Positions 34,399 to 42,853 of a DNA stretch of 64,000 nt are shown here, one piece after another. The notes under the pieces were generated by a model that saw only the letters and a list, made by a program, of their open reading frames with translations, had not been told where the DNA came from and did not search any database. A program made the translations under genes and the position numbers. Every line of letters starts with the position of its first letter. Position 1 is the stretch's first letter. Source of the stretch: Marinovum sp034669705 (GTDB lineage Bacteria > Pseudomonadota > Alphaproteobacteria > Rhodobacterales > Rhodobacteraceae); NCBI RefSeq assembly GCF_034669705.1, contig NZ_JAXMOR010000013.1, positions 53,961 to 117,960 of the forward strand. The letters are read 5' to 3'.

Positions 34399-34429
34399 AA
34401 ACCCCGCCTGTTCCGCAGGCGGGGTTTTT
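34399..34429 (+). terminator. Intrinsic terminator after fbpA
   Basis: AAACCCCGCCTG (34399-34410) pairs with CAGGCGGGGTTT (34416-34427) over loop TTCCG, followed by TTTTT at 34425-34429. It lies 23 bp after the fbpA stop. Confidence 0.9.
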
Positions 34430-34444
34430 GGTTTTGGGTGCAAT

Positions 34445-34616
34445 GCGCGCCGGGCCTGCGGCGGCCCGCGGGATGCCGCTTGGACAGCGTAGTATGGCAG
34501 TTTATGCCAGCCAGATCCGTAGACCCTCAGACCGTAGCGTTTCGGTCAGCCAAAGCGGCAGCCCGGTGGGGCGGGCCGCCGCTGGCCCGCCGGGCTGCGC
34601 CCTTGTCCCGGGCCGC
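34445..34616 (+). repeat. Dispersed GC-rich intergenic repeat, copy C
   Basis: Best-preserved match to the inverted copy at 16308-16478: GCGGGATGCCGCTTGGAC, GGCAGTTTATG, AAAGCGGCAGCCCGGTGGGG, CCGCTGGCCCGCCGGGC and CCCTTGTCCCGGGCC. It sits between the fbpA terminator and the end of fbpB. Nothing else is recognisable in 34430-34720. Confidence 0.65.
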
Positions 34617-34720
34617 GATGAACGCAACTTTCCCTGTGGGAGCCCGTCATGATGAAGACACATCACCGGCATGGGCTCTTCTATCTTGCGACGGGTCCTG
34701 CCGCGGAAGTATCGGCCGCG

Positions 34721-36382
34721 CTACTCCCGCCCGACCCGCCGGCACAGCAGGATCACCGGCAACACCCCCACTGCCACGATCACCAGGCTGGGCACCGCCG
34801 CCCCTTCGAGCCGCTCGTCCGCCGCCAGCCGATGCGCCTGCACCGCCAGGGTGTCATAGTTGAACGGCCGCAGGATCAGCGTCGCCGGCAGCTCCTTCAT
34901 CACATCGACAAAGACGATCAGCAGCGCGGTCAGCAGCGACGGCGTCAGGATCGGCAGGTGGATGCGCCGCAACGTGCCATAGCTCGACTGCCCCAGCACG
35001 CGGGAGGCGGCGTCGAGGTTGGGGTTGATCGCGCTCTGACCGCCCTCGTAGGCGCCGATCGCGGCGGCCATGAAGCGGATCATGTAGGCAAAGACCAGAA
35101 CCCAGATCGAGCCGGTAAAGAGCAGCCCGGTCGAGACCCCGAACCAGTCGCGCATCACCGCGTCAAGCGCGTTGTCGAAGGCCGCGAAGGGCACCATCAG
35201 CCCGACCGCAATCACCCCGCCGGGCACCGCGTAGCCCAGCCGCCCGGCATGGATCGCCCAGCGGGCGCCCGGCGTGCGGGCGGCGCGGTGAAAATAGCCC
35301 AGCACCACCGCCGCGGTCAGGGTGCAGAGCGCCGCGGTCCCCGCCAGCACCAGCGAATTCTGGATGAATCCAAGGTAGCGCCGGCTCAGCAGGTCCTGCC
35401 CCGCGCCCTGCCCCATGATCACCAGCGCCACGATCGGGATCAGCGCGCCGAACAGCACCGGGATCGCGCAGAGCGCCCAGGCCGCCGCCTGCGACCAGCC
35501 GCTCAGCCGCAGCCGGGTCAGCCGCTCGACCCGCTGGCCGGTGTGATACTTGGCCTCGCCCCGCGAGCGCCGTTCGAGCACCGCCAGCGTCAAAGCAAAG
35601 GCCAGAAGCCCGAGCGAGAGCTGCGCTGCCGCCGCTCGGTCGGCCATGGAAAACCAGCTGGTGTAGATGCCGGTGGCAAAGGTCGGCACGCCGAAATAGG
35701 ACACGGTGCCGAAATCCGCGATGGTCTCCATCGTCGCCAGCAGCACGCCGGCGGCAATCGCCGGCCGCGCCATCGGCAGGGTCACCTGCAGAAACGCCTG
35801 CAGCGGCGTCTTGCCCAGCGCGCGGGCGGCGTGAAAGGTGCTGGCGCTCTGGCCGAGGAAGGCAGCCCGCGCCAGCAGGTAGACATAAGGATAGAGCACC
35901 AGCACCAGCATCGCCGCGGCGCCGCCGAGGCTGCGGATCTCGGGAAACCAGTAGTCGCGCGGCCCCCAGCCCATCACCGCGCGCAGGGTGCTCTGCACCA
36001 CGCCCGGGTGGTCGAGCAGATGGGTATAGGCATAGGCCAGCACATAGGCCGGAAAGGCCAGTGGCACCACCAAGAGGATCTCGAACAGCCGGCGGAAGCG
36101 GAACTCGGTCATCGTGACGAAACAGGCCGCGCCGGTGCCGATGCTGAGCGTGCCCAGCGCGACGCAGGCGACCAGTACCAGGGTGTTGCCGACGTAGTTG
36201 GGCAGCACGGTCTGTGCGAGATGGGTCAGGGTCTCGAGCCCGCCGGTGCCCCCAGCCAGCGTCACCGCGAGGATCGGCAAGAGGCAGAGCGCGGCCACCG
36301 CGAAGGCTGCGGCGCGCAGCAGGCGCAGCGGTTCCGCGGAACGGCGGCGACGGGGCGGGATCAGGGAGCTGTCTGTCGGCAT
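34721..36382 (-). CDS. fbpB: Ferric iron ABC transporter permease (FbpB type)
   Basis: 553 residues from the ATG at 36382 (a TTG at 36418 in frame is weaker). Two fused permease halves of about 270 residues, about twelve hydrophobic helices, each half with its coupling loop: ARALGKTPLQAFLQVTLPMA in the first and AASRVLGQSSYGTLRRIHLP in the second. It is the inner-membrane channel of a Fbp/Sfu type importer. The binding protein gene faces it and the ATPase is absent from the window, so the set is either scattered or incomplete here. Confidence 0.9.
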   Translation of the reverse strand: MPTDSSLIPPRRRRSAEPLRLLRAAAFAVAALCLLPILAVTLAGGTGGLETLTHLAQTVLPNYVGNTLVLVACVALGTLSIGTGAACFVTMTEFRFRRLFEILLVVPLAFPAYVLAYAYTHLLDHPGVVQSTLRAVMGWGPRDYWFPEIRSLGGAAAMLVLVLYPYVYLLARAAFLGQSASTFHAARALGKTPLQAFLQVTLPMARPAIAAGVLLATMETIADFGTVSYFGVPTFATGIYTSWFSMADRAAAAQLSLGLLAFALTLAVLERRSRGEAKYHTGQRVERLTRLRLSGWSQAAAWALCAIPVLFGALIPIVALVIMGQGAGQDLLSRRYLGFIQNSLVLAGTAALCTLTAAVVLGYFHRAARTPGARWAIHAGRLGYAVPGGVIAVGLMVPFAAFDNALDAVMRDWFGVSTGLLFTGSIWVLVFAYMIRFMAAAIGAYEGGQSAINPNLDAASRVLGQSSYGTLRRIHLPILTPSLLTALLIVFVDVMKELPATLILRPFNYDTLAVQAHRLAADERLEGAAVPSLVIVAVGVLPVILLCRRVGRE

Positions 36383-36427
36383 CCGAGCTTTTTTGTCAGG
36401 TGATCGGAGCGGACGCAAGCCCTGGCC

Positions 36428-36910
36428 TCAGGGGGCGCGGTCGGCGGGTTTGTCCGGCGCGGCGACGGTATAGGCGCAGTGGTCGGGCTTGAGATCGATC
36501 AGCGGCGTGCCGTCGAGACAATCAAGGCCGCGCACGATGACCTCCGGCCCCTCGATCCGCAGGATCGCCACCCTTGCAAGACCGATCGGATTGGGCCGCA
36601 CCGGCGAGCGCAGTGAAAACACGCCGCGCACCGCGCCGTCGGACTTCGGGCTCTGCAACACGAGGTCGCGGCGGCTCTCGTGCAGCCAGTAGAGCACCTC
36701 GGCGAACTCGAACCGCTCCAGCCCGGCGAGCCCGGCCGCCCAGGGCGCCCGCAGCACCAGCCGGCACTCCGGCCCGTCGGGCCGGCCTTGCCGCGGACAG
36801 AGCGCGCGACTGGTGAACGGCGTGCGGATATGGCCGATGAAGCGCAGCGCCGCATCGGTGGGCGGTGCGGCGGTCACCGCCACTTCGTTCTCGCGCAGGT
36901 TTTGTGACAT
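36428..36910 (-). CDS. TrmO-like (TsaA/YaeB family) tRNA methyltransferase
   Basis: 160 residues. UPF0066/TsaA signature: FIGHIRTPFTSR at the start of the beta barrel, FSLRSPVRPNPIGLARV (the SAM-binding loop of the family) and GLDCLDGTPLIDLKPDH. TrmO N6-methylates t6A37 of certain tRNAs using S-adenosylmethionine. The protein lacks the extra C-terminal domain of E. coli TrmO and matches the short bacterial form. The gene follows 45 bp after fbpB's start on the same strand. Confidence 0.85.
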   Translation of the reverse strand: MSQNLRENEVAVTAAPPTDAALRFIGHIRTPFTSRALCPRQGRPDGPECRLVLRAPWAAGLAGLERFEFAEVLYWLHESRRDLVLQSPKSDGAVRGVFSLRSPVRPNPIGLARVAILRIEGPEVIVRGLDCLDGTPLIDLKPDHCAYTVAAPDKPADRAP

Positions 36911-36975
36911 GTCCGGTCCCCCTTTGTCCGCCCGCCAGCCTAGCCCGCCCGCCGGCGGCGCGGCAAGCCGGGCGG

Positions 36976-38007
36976 TCAGCGCAGGGTCATATTGCCGCCC
37001 GGCGCCTGAGGCGCGGTGGCAAGGGCCGCCGTCCGCAACGACAGGTCGTAGAAGGTGTGGCAGGCCCGCCCCCGGTGCTTGGAGGCATAGAGTGCGATAT
37101 CGGCATCCTCCTGCAACAGCGCCCGGTCGAGCGTCTCGTAATCCTCGCTCATGGTGATGCCGATGCTGGCCGAGATCCGGCAGTTGTCGGTGCCGAAGGC
37201 GATGGGGCGTTCCAGCCGTGCGATCAGCCGGTCGCAGATGTCGGCCAGCCGCTTGCGGTTCATCCGGCCGGCAAAGAGCAGCATGAACTCGTCGCCGCCG
37301 ACGCGGGCCACGGTATCCTCGTCACGGGTCTCTTCCACGAGGATCCGGGCGACCTCCTGCAGCACGTGGTCACCGGCGGCGTGGCCCAGGGTGTCGTTCA
37401 CCGCCTTGAAGAAGTCCAGATCGAGATGCAGCAGCGCAAAGCGGCCGGGGCCCGCCACCGCCCGGCTCAGCACGTGATCCATGGCGCGGCGGTTCTTGAG
37501 CCCGGTGAGCGTGTCGGTAAAGGCCTGTTCCTCGGCGGCGATCTTGGCGCCTTCGAGCTTCTGGTTGAGCTTGCGAGAGGCCTCCATCGCGGCGGATTTG
37601 GCCTCGACCAGGTAGAGCATCTCGATGGTCAGGTCGGTGGCGGCGAAATCGCCGCCGGTGAGGGCGAATTCGCGCACCGCATCGACCACGGAGATGCCGA
37701 AGGAGAGGTTGACCACCATATGGCCCGCCGCCCCCGGTGCCGGCATCATCACGCCCTTGAGCCCGGTCTGCGCGCCGGCGCGAAACCGCAGGTGGAGCCG
37801 GGATCCGGCATGCTGGCGCAGGTCGTCGATATTGATCACCGACCGCGGCCGGCGCAGCTCGAACACCTCGAGAAAGCGCTGGCCGGTCAGCAGCTCGTCG
37901 GGGCGCAGCTTGGCCAGTGTCGGGCCGGTATGGGCGATGTGGCCGGTGCGGTCGAGCACGAGGTGCATCGGGCAGAGCGTATCGAGCATCTGGATCAGCG
38001 TCTCCAT
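36976..38007 (-). CDS. HNOBA-GGDEF diguanylate cyclase
   Basis: 343 residues; ATG at 38007 shares one base with the H-NOX stop (TAATG). N-terminal part (about 10-140) resembles the PAS-like HNOBA region of soluble guanylate cyclase: CPMHLVLDRTGHIAHTGP, FLEVFELRRPR, then a coiled coil (about 125-170). The C-terminal GGDEF domain (about 175-325) has HLDLDFFKAVNDTLGHAAGD, an RDED inhibitory site and RVGGDEF, so c-di-GMP synthesis is expected. It lies directly after the H-NOX gene, which would be its sensor partner. Last residues are Ala/Pro rich. Confidence 0.9.
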   Translation of the reverse strand: METLIQMLDTLCPMHLVLDRTGHIAHTGPTLAKLRPDELLTGQRFLEVFELRRPRSVINIDDLRQHAGSRLHLRFRAGAQTGLKGVMMPAPGAAGHMVVNLSFGISVVDAVREFALTGGDFAATDLTIEMLYLVEAKSAAMEASRKLNQKLEGAKIAAEEQAFTDTLTGLKNRRAMDHVLSRAVAGPGRFALLHLDLDFFKAVNDTLGHAAGDHVLQEVARILVEETRDEDTVARVGGDEFMLLFAGRMNRKRLADICDRLIARLERPIAFGTDNCRISASIGITMSEDYETLDRALLQEDADIALYASKHRGRACHTFYDLSLRTAALATAPQAPGGNMTLR

Positions 38008-38603
38008 TATGTGCCCTCCGCCCGTGCCATGCCGAGCTCGAAGCTGCGACCCTCGGCAAAGGCGGCCTCGACCAGGGTGATCTCGATGTTCTCGGCGCCG
38101 CGGAAGAGCCCCTGGTGCTCGAGAAAGACCAGGGCGCCGTAATCGTCGGCCATGGCGCGCAGCACGCCCACGAGCACATGGCCGATGCCCCGGGGCTCGC
38201 CGGAGCAGAGCAGGCTGAACCGGTTGCCGCCGTAATCGCGCAATTCAAGCGCCGGCAGCACCAGATCCTCGACCGCGAGACGGGCGCGGTCGGGCAGATC
38301 GTCGAGCGAGTGCAGGAAATCGAGAAAGGTCTCGCCGCCGAATCGCAGCAACCGGCGCGGCGCCTCGACCGCGGGGTTGGAGATCAGGTAGGTGCCGACA
38401 TCCTCGAGCACGGTTTCACGGTCCTTGCCCAGCGTCACCGCCATTTCGTCGATCATGCGCTGGGTCAGGTCGTTGCCATAGTGCAGCATCGGTTCGAACT
38501 CGGTGAAATCGAGCTCGAGCCGGCGCACCAGGTCGCCCCAGGCCGGGGCGCCATAGGTGTCGCGGTAAAAGCACTGGATCGCGCGATTGATCAGGCCATG
38601 CAT
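38007..38603 (-). CDS. H-NOX-fold protein lacking the heme ligand
   Basis: 198 residues from the ATG at 38603 (GGAG eight bases ahead; ATG at 38630 is upstream of that site). The H-NOX fold is clear: MHGLINRAIQCFYRDTYG start, LLRFGGETFLDFLHSLDDL, and VLVGVLRAMADDYG near the end. Aligned from memory with the sGC beta1 domain, the proximal heme His (NLDALHDH) corresponds to Pro104 in SLDDLPDR, and the YxSxR heme-propionate motif to Cys133-x-Gly135-x-Pro137. Canonical heme and NO binding look lost, although His98 lies close by. It likely controls the HNOBA-GGDEF protein with which it is coupled. Confidence 0.88.
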   Translation of the reverse strand: MHGLINRAIQCFYRDTYGAPAWGDLVRRLELDFTEFEPMLHYGNDLTQRMIDEMAVTLGKDRETVLEDVGTYLISNPAVEAPRRLLRFGGETFLDFLHSLDDLPDRARLAVEDLVLPALELRDYGGNRFSLLCSGEPRGIGHVLVGVLRAMADDYGALVFLEHQGLFRGAENIEITLVEAAFAEGRSFELGMARAEGT

Positions 38604-38698
38604 CTTCAGGTCTCCGTTTGGAGGCAGCATGGCGGCAAGAGCGTTAAGGTTTTCCCAACAGATAAAATGCGACGGAATAAGCGCGCGCGCGCCGGGGC

Positions 38699-40561
38699 CT
38701 AGACGCTGCCAGGCGTCAGGATCTTGCCGAGCTGGGCAAAGAGCGTGGCGAAATTCATCGGCTTGCCGATCAGCGGCACGCCCTCGAACTCGTCCGGCAG
38801 CTGGGTCGCGCTATAGCCCGAGACGGCGATGAAGGGGATGCCGAGGCTGCGCAGCTCGCGGGCCAGCGGCACCGAGGTCTCGCGCCCGAGATTGACGTCG
38901 AGCACCGCCGCCGCGCAGCGCGACTGGCTGAGCAGCGTGCGCGCCTGGGCCACCGAATTGGCCGGCCCCAGCACCTTGTAGCCGGCCCGGTCGAGCCCCT
39001 CGGCGATATCAAGCGCGATCAGCGGCTCGTCGTCGACCACCAGCACGGTATTGTCGGGCTGGCTGTCGACATAGCCGGTCTCTTCGGTCAGCGGCTTGCG
39101 CAGCGGAAAGGGATCCTCGATCACCCCGTCGGCCGGGCACTCCAGCCGCCAGATCACGCCGCTGGCGGCATAGCGGGTCTCGACCTCGCCGTTCAGCGAG
39201 CTGCGCACCAGATGGCCGGTCATGGTCGAGCCGAACCCGCGACGCTGCGGCTGGGTCACATCGGGGCCGCCGGCTTCCCGCCACTCGAGGCAGAACCGCG
39301 GCTTGCCCTGCGCGGTCTCGAGCCGCCAGCGCAGGGTGACCTCGCCCGATGGAGCCGAAAGCGCGCCGTATTTCGCCGCGTTGGTCGCCAGTTCGTGCAG
39401 CGCCAGCCCCATGGTCTGGGCGGCGGCGGCGGTCACCTCGAGCTCTGGTCCGTCAAGATGGATGCGCTGGCCGATCAGATCCTGAAAGTGGCTCAGCTGG
39501 GCGCGCACCAGCGCATGGATCGGCACGTGCCGCCAGCCGCTTTGCACCAGCACGTCCTGCCCGGCCGAGAGTCCCTGGATGCGCTGGGTGAACCGTTCGA
39601 CGAAATCCTCGGGGCTGCTGGCGGCGGTTTGCCGCGCAATCGACAGCACCAGCGACAGCATGTTCTTGGCGCGGTGATTGACCTCGCGCATCAGCATCTT
39701 GATCTGCTCTTCGAAACGCTGCCGCTCGGTGAGGTCGTAGAAATGGCAGACCACCCCGTCGCGCCCGTCAGGCAGCGTCAGCCGCTCGATCTTCCAGTCA
39801 TAGGCCTCGCGTTCCTTGATGTCGGCGCGGGTCTCGACCATGCTGGGCGAATGATAGGGCTCGCCGGTCTCGAGCGTGCGGCGGAACAGGCCGATCGTCT
39901 CCGAGGCGAAAGGCTCTGGCCAGATGACCCGCAGCACCTCTGAGAAATCGCGGCCGATCAGCGGGTTGACGTTCTCGAACACCTTCTGCGCCCCGTGGCT
40001 GACCTGGTGCAGCCGGAAATCGGCGTCCACGGTATAGATGCCGAACGGCGAGCGGGCGACGAGATCGCGAAAGGTGTCATGGGCGGCGCGTAGCCGGGTC
40101 TCGGCCGCCTTGCGCTCGGTGATGTCGAACCCCGACGGCACCAGCGCCGCCACCTTGCCCGCGCCGTCGCGCAGTGGCGAGACCATGAAGGCGATCCACA
40201 TCCGGGTGTCACCGGACATCCGAACCAGCGCGTCATAGCGCACCACATCGCCCTGAGCCGCGCGGCGCACCGCGTCCTGCAGCCGGGCCACCTCTTGCGG
40301 GTCATGGTTCCACCAGTAGCAGTCCCAGAACTTGCGCCCGATCACCTCGTCGCGGGCGACCCCGCCGCTCTCGAGCGCCGGCGCATTGGCCTCGACCAGG
40401 GTGCCATCGGGCTCAAGCAGCCCGACGAAACCGACGGTCTGGTCAATCACGCTGCGCAGAGCCTCAACTTCGGAAGTGAACCCCGCGGCGCCGGGGCCCG
40501 GCCCCGCATGCCCCAGCAGGGCGGAAAGATCAGGGCTGTCGGAGGAGGTCAGGTTTGCCAC
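38699..40561 (-). CDS. Hybrid HWE sensor histidine kinase (PAS-PAS-HK-REC)
   Basis: 620 residues with a GTG start at 40561 (AAGG upstream; no earlier ATG). Two PAS domains (about 30-155 and 165-290), an HWE-type kinase core with the H-box MREVNHRAKNMLSLV, N-box LALHELATNAAKYGAL and the WxE of LEWREAGG, and a C-terminal receiver with VLVVDDEPL and the phosphorylatable Asp in AVLDVNLGRE. No membrane segment: a cytosolic sensor. It is 95 bp upstream of the H-NOX gene on the same strand, so it may belong to the same signalling unit. Signal unknown. Confidence 0.88.
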   Translation of the reverse strand: MANLTSSDSPDLSALLGHAGPGPGAAGFTSEVEALRSVIDQTVGFVGLLEPDGTLVEANAPALESGGVARDEVIGRKFWDCYWWNHDPQEVARLQDAVRRAAQGDVVRYDALVRMSGDTRMWIAFMVSPLRDGAGKVAALVPSGFDITERKAAETRLRAAHDTFRDLVARSPFGIYTVDADFRLHQVSHGAQKVFENVNPLIGRDFSEVLRVIWPEPFASETIGLFRRTLETGEPYHSPSMVETRADIKEREAYDWKIERLTLPDGRDGVVCHFYDLTERQRFEEQIKMLMREVNHRAKNMLSLVLSIARQTAASSPEDFVERFTQRIQGLSAGQDVLVQSGWRHVPIHALVRAQLSHFQDLIGQRIHLDGPELEVTAAAAQTMGLALHELATNAAKYGALSAPSGEVTLRWRLETAQGKPRFCLEWREAGGPDVTQPQRRGFGSTMTGHLVRSSLNGEVETRYAASGVIWRLECPADGVIEDPFPLRKPLTEETGYVDSQPDNTVLVVDDEPLIALDIAEGLDRAGYKVLGPANSVAQARTLLSQSRCAAAVLDVNLGRETSVPLARELRSLGIPFIAVSGYSATQLPDEFEGVPLIGKPMNFATLFAQLGKILTPGSV

Positions 40562-40702
40562 GCGGGGTGCCTTCTTGGTTGCGTTCCCGGATGCCGTGGC
40601 TCCGCCGGCAGCACCGCTTCACGCTCTGAACTTAGGCGGATAATCGCTTGTGGCAAAGTATTTTTCAAGCTTTGCCCTGCAAGAACCCCGGCCCCCCGTT
40701 CC

Positions 40703-41845
40703 CTAACCCAACAGGCGCAGAAGCTCCGGCGAGGGCAGACCTGTAACCGGCAGGCCCCGGCTTCGCTGGAAGGCCTCGATGGCCGCGCGGGTGTTGTCGC
40801 CGATCACCCCGTCGGCACCGCCGGTGTCAAAGCCGCGCGCGGTGAGCCGCTCCTGCAGGCGGATGCGGTTGTCCTTGGTCAGCCCGTAGCGGTCTGGCGG
40901 AAAGCTGGCGCGCAGCGGCCCGCCGCCGGCGATCCGGTCGGCAAGGTGGCCGACCCCCAGAGCATAGGCGTCAGAGTTGTTGTAGCGCTTGATGGTGTTG
41001 AAGTTCGAGGTCACCGAGAACACCGGCCCGCCCGGTTCCGGCTGCAGGCTGCGTCCCGCCGGCGCGCCTGCCCCGGCCTCCGCCCCCCAACGCAGCCCGC
41101 GCTGCCAGCCGTGACGCGACAGGTAGGCTGCGGTCGAAGCCAGCGCATCCGAGGGATCCGCGGCCCAGATGTCGCGCCGCCCGTCGCCGGTGAAATCGAC
41201 GGCATATTCCTGAAAGGTGGTGGGGATGAACTGGGTGTGACCCATGGCCCCGGCCCAGCTGCCGGTCATCCGCGCCGGGGTGATGTCGCCGCGCTGCAGG
41301 ATGCGCAAGGCCGCCAGCAGCTGCGCTTCGAAGAAAGCGCCGCGGCGTCCGTCATAGGCCAGGGTCGAGGTGGCCGAGACCACCGGGATCTCGCCCTGAC
41401 GCTCGCCATAGAAGCTCTCGAGCCCCCAGATCGCGGTGACGATATGCGCATCGACGCCGTATTGCGCCTCGACCGCCCTGAGAACGCCGGCGTGGCGGGC
41501 AAAGGCGGCGCGGCCCTTGGCGATGCGCTCGTCAGAGGCGGCGATCGACAGGTAATCCTCGAGCGTGCGCTTGAATTCGGTCTGGTTGCGGTCTCGGGTC
41601 ACCACGCCGGGCAGGTAGCCGGCCCCGCCAAAGGCGGCGTCGAGGGTCGCTTGCGAAATGCCGCTGCCGGCGGCCCGGCTGCGGAAGCCGGCGACCCAGG
41701 CGTCATAGCCGGCATTGCGCACCGGCCGCAGGTCGTCTGGCAGGCCCGCCGCCGGCGAAGCACCACCGCCGCTGCGCGCCCCGCCGCACCCGGCCAGCAG
41801 AAACGCCGTCAGCCCTGCCCCGAAACCCCGTCTGGAAACTGTCAT
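40703..41845 (-). CDS. Lytic murein transglycosylase (MltB type) lipoprotein
   Basis: 380 residues from the ATG at 41845. Lipoprotein signal with lipobox LLAGCG, so probably anchored at the outer membrane. The MltB/SLT catalytic domain has the Glu in AIWGLESFYG, then GAMGHTQFIPTTFQEYAVDFTGDG and KRYNNSDAYALGVGHLADRI; a C-terminal peptidoglycan-binding domain (about 310-375) ends in LLRLLG. It cleaves glycan strands to anhydro-muropeptides. Confidence 0.92.
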   Translation of the reverse strand: MTVSRRGFGAGLTAFLLAGCGGARSGGGASPAAGLPDDLRPVRNAGYDAWVAGFRSRAAGSGISQATLDAAFGGAGYLPGVVTRDRNQTEFKRTLEDYLSIAASDERIAKGRAAFARHAGVLRAVEAQYGVDAHIVTAIWGLESFYGERQGEIPVVSATSTLAYDGRRGAFFEAQLLAALRILQRGDITPARMTGSWAGAMGHTQFIPTTFQEYAVDFTGDGRRDIWAADPSDALASTAAYLSRHGWQRGLRWGAEAGAGAPAGRSLQPEPGGPVFSVTSNFNTIKRYNNSDAYALGVGHLADRIAGGGPLRASFPPDRYGLTKDNRIRLQERLTARGFDTGGADGVIGDNTRAAIEAFQRSRGLPVTGLPSPELLRLLG

Positions 41846-41925
41846 CAAACTGCCCTCACCGATTTTTCGCCGAGCTTATCGCATCAAGGCGCGGGCGCAA
41901 TCGCTGCGCCGCCGGTCAGTCAGAG

Positions 41926-41983
41926 CTGTCGGCAGGCGATCGCCGACAGGACGGCCCGCCCCGCCTGTACGGCGGGACGGGCC
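41926..41983. repeat. Two strong inverted repeats between yebC and the transglycosylase gene
   Basis: CTGTCGGC/GCCGACAG (41926-41933 and 41942-41949), then a 13-base stem with one mismatch, 41953-41965 against 41971-41983, over loop TGTAC. No T-tract follows on the minus strand. It could weaken read-through from yebC or protect the message end. Confidence 0.45.
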
Positions 41984-41990
41984 GGCGCGG

Positions 41991-42731
41991 TCAGAGCTGC
42001 TCCATCACCTCGTCGGAGGCTTCGAAATTGGCGGTCACGCGCTGCACGTCGTCATCGTCTTCCAGCGCATCGATCAGCCGCATCAGCTTTTGCATGCCGT
42101 CAAGGTCAAGCTCGGTGGTGGTGGTCGGCTTCCAGATCAGCTTGGTCGACTCCGACTCGCCCAGTTCCGCCTCGAGCACGTTCGACACGTCGTTGAGATC
42201 GGTGTCGGCGCAATAGATCACATGACCGTCCTCAGAGCTCTCGGCATCCTCGGCGCCGGCCTCGATCGCCGCCATCATCACCGTATCCGCATCGCCGACC
42301 TCTGCGGGATAGACGATCTCGCCCTTGCGTTCGAACATGAACCCGACCGAGCCGGTCTCGCCCAGGTTGCCGCCAGCCTTGGTAAAGGTCGAGCGCACGG
42401 TCGAGGCGGTGCGGTTGCGGTTGTCGGTCATCGCCTCGACGATCACCGCGACGCCACCGGGGCCATAGCCCTCGTAGCGGATTTCCTCGAAATCATCGCC
42501 CTCGCCGGCCTGCGACTTCTTGATCGCGCGATCGATCACGTCCTTGGGCACCGATTGCGACTTGGCTTCCTTGACGGCAAGGCGCAGGCGCGGGTTCTTG
42601 TCGGGATCGGGGTCGCCCATCTTGGCGGCGACGGTGATCTCCTTGGAAAGCTTGGAGAACAGTTTCGAGCGTGCCGCGTCCTGACGGCCCTTGCGGTGCT
42701 GGATGTTTGCCCATTTGGAATGGCCGGCCAT
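41991..42731 (-). CDS. yebC: YebC/PmpR-family (TACO1-like) translational/transcriptional regulator
   Basis: 246 residues, the normal length. Starts with the family signature MAGHSKWANIQHRKGRQDA and contains GYGPGGVAVIVEAMTDNRNRT and GSVGFMFERKGEI. Members are now known mainly as ribosome-associated factors that help translate proline stretches, and earlier as DNA-binding regulators. No operon partner in the same direction except the transglycosylase gene downstream. Confidence 0.93.
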   Translation of the reverse strand: MAGHSKWANIQHRKGRQDAARSKLFSKLSKEITVAAKMGDPDPDKNPRLRLAVKEAKSQSVPKDVIDRAIKKSQAGEGDDFEEIRYEGYGPGGVAVIVEAMTDNRNRTASTVRSTFTKAGGNLGETGSVGFMFERKGEIVYPAEVGDADTVMMAAIEAGAEDAESSEDGHVIYCADTDLNDVSNVLEAELGESESTKLIWKPTTTTELDLDGMQKLMRLIDALEDDDDVQRVTANFEASDEVMEQL

Positions 42732-42853
42732 GGCTGCCTCTTCATCATGTCTCTCGGATCAGGCGCTTCTATAGTCCAGCGGGGCGGCCCTTCGCAAGCC
42801 GGTTGCACCGGGCGCGTGAACCGGGTGAAGTGGCCGCAACGGAGGCAGCTTCA

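Noticed and set aside
34649..36403. Open frame on the plus strand (584 codons) opposite fbpB
   Set aside because: Shadow of the permease gene; dominated by Arg, Gln, His and Pro, with no domain.
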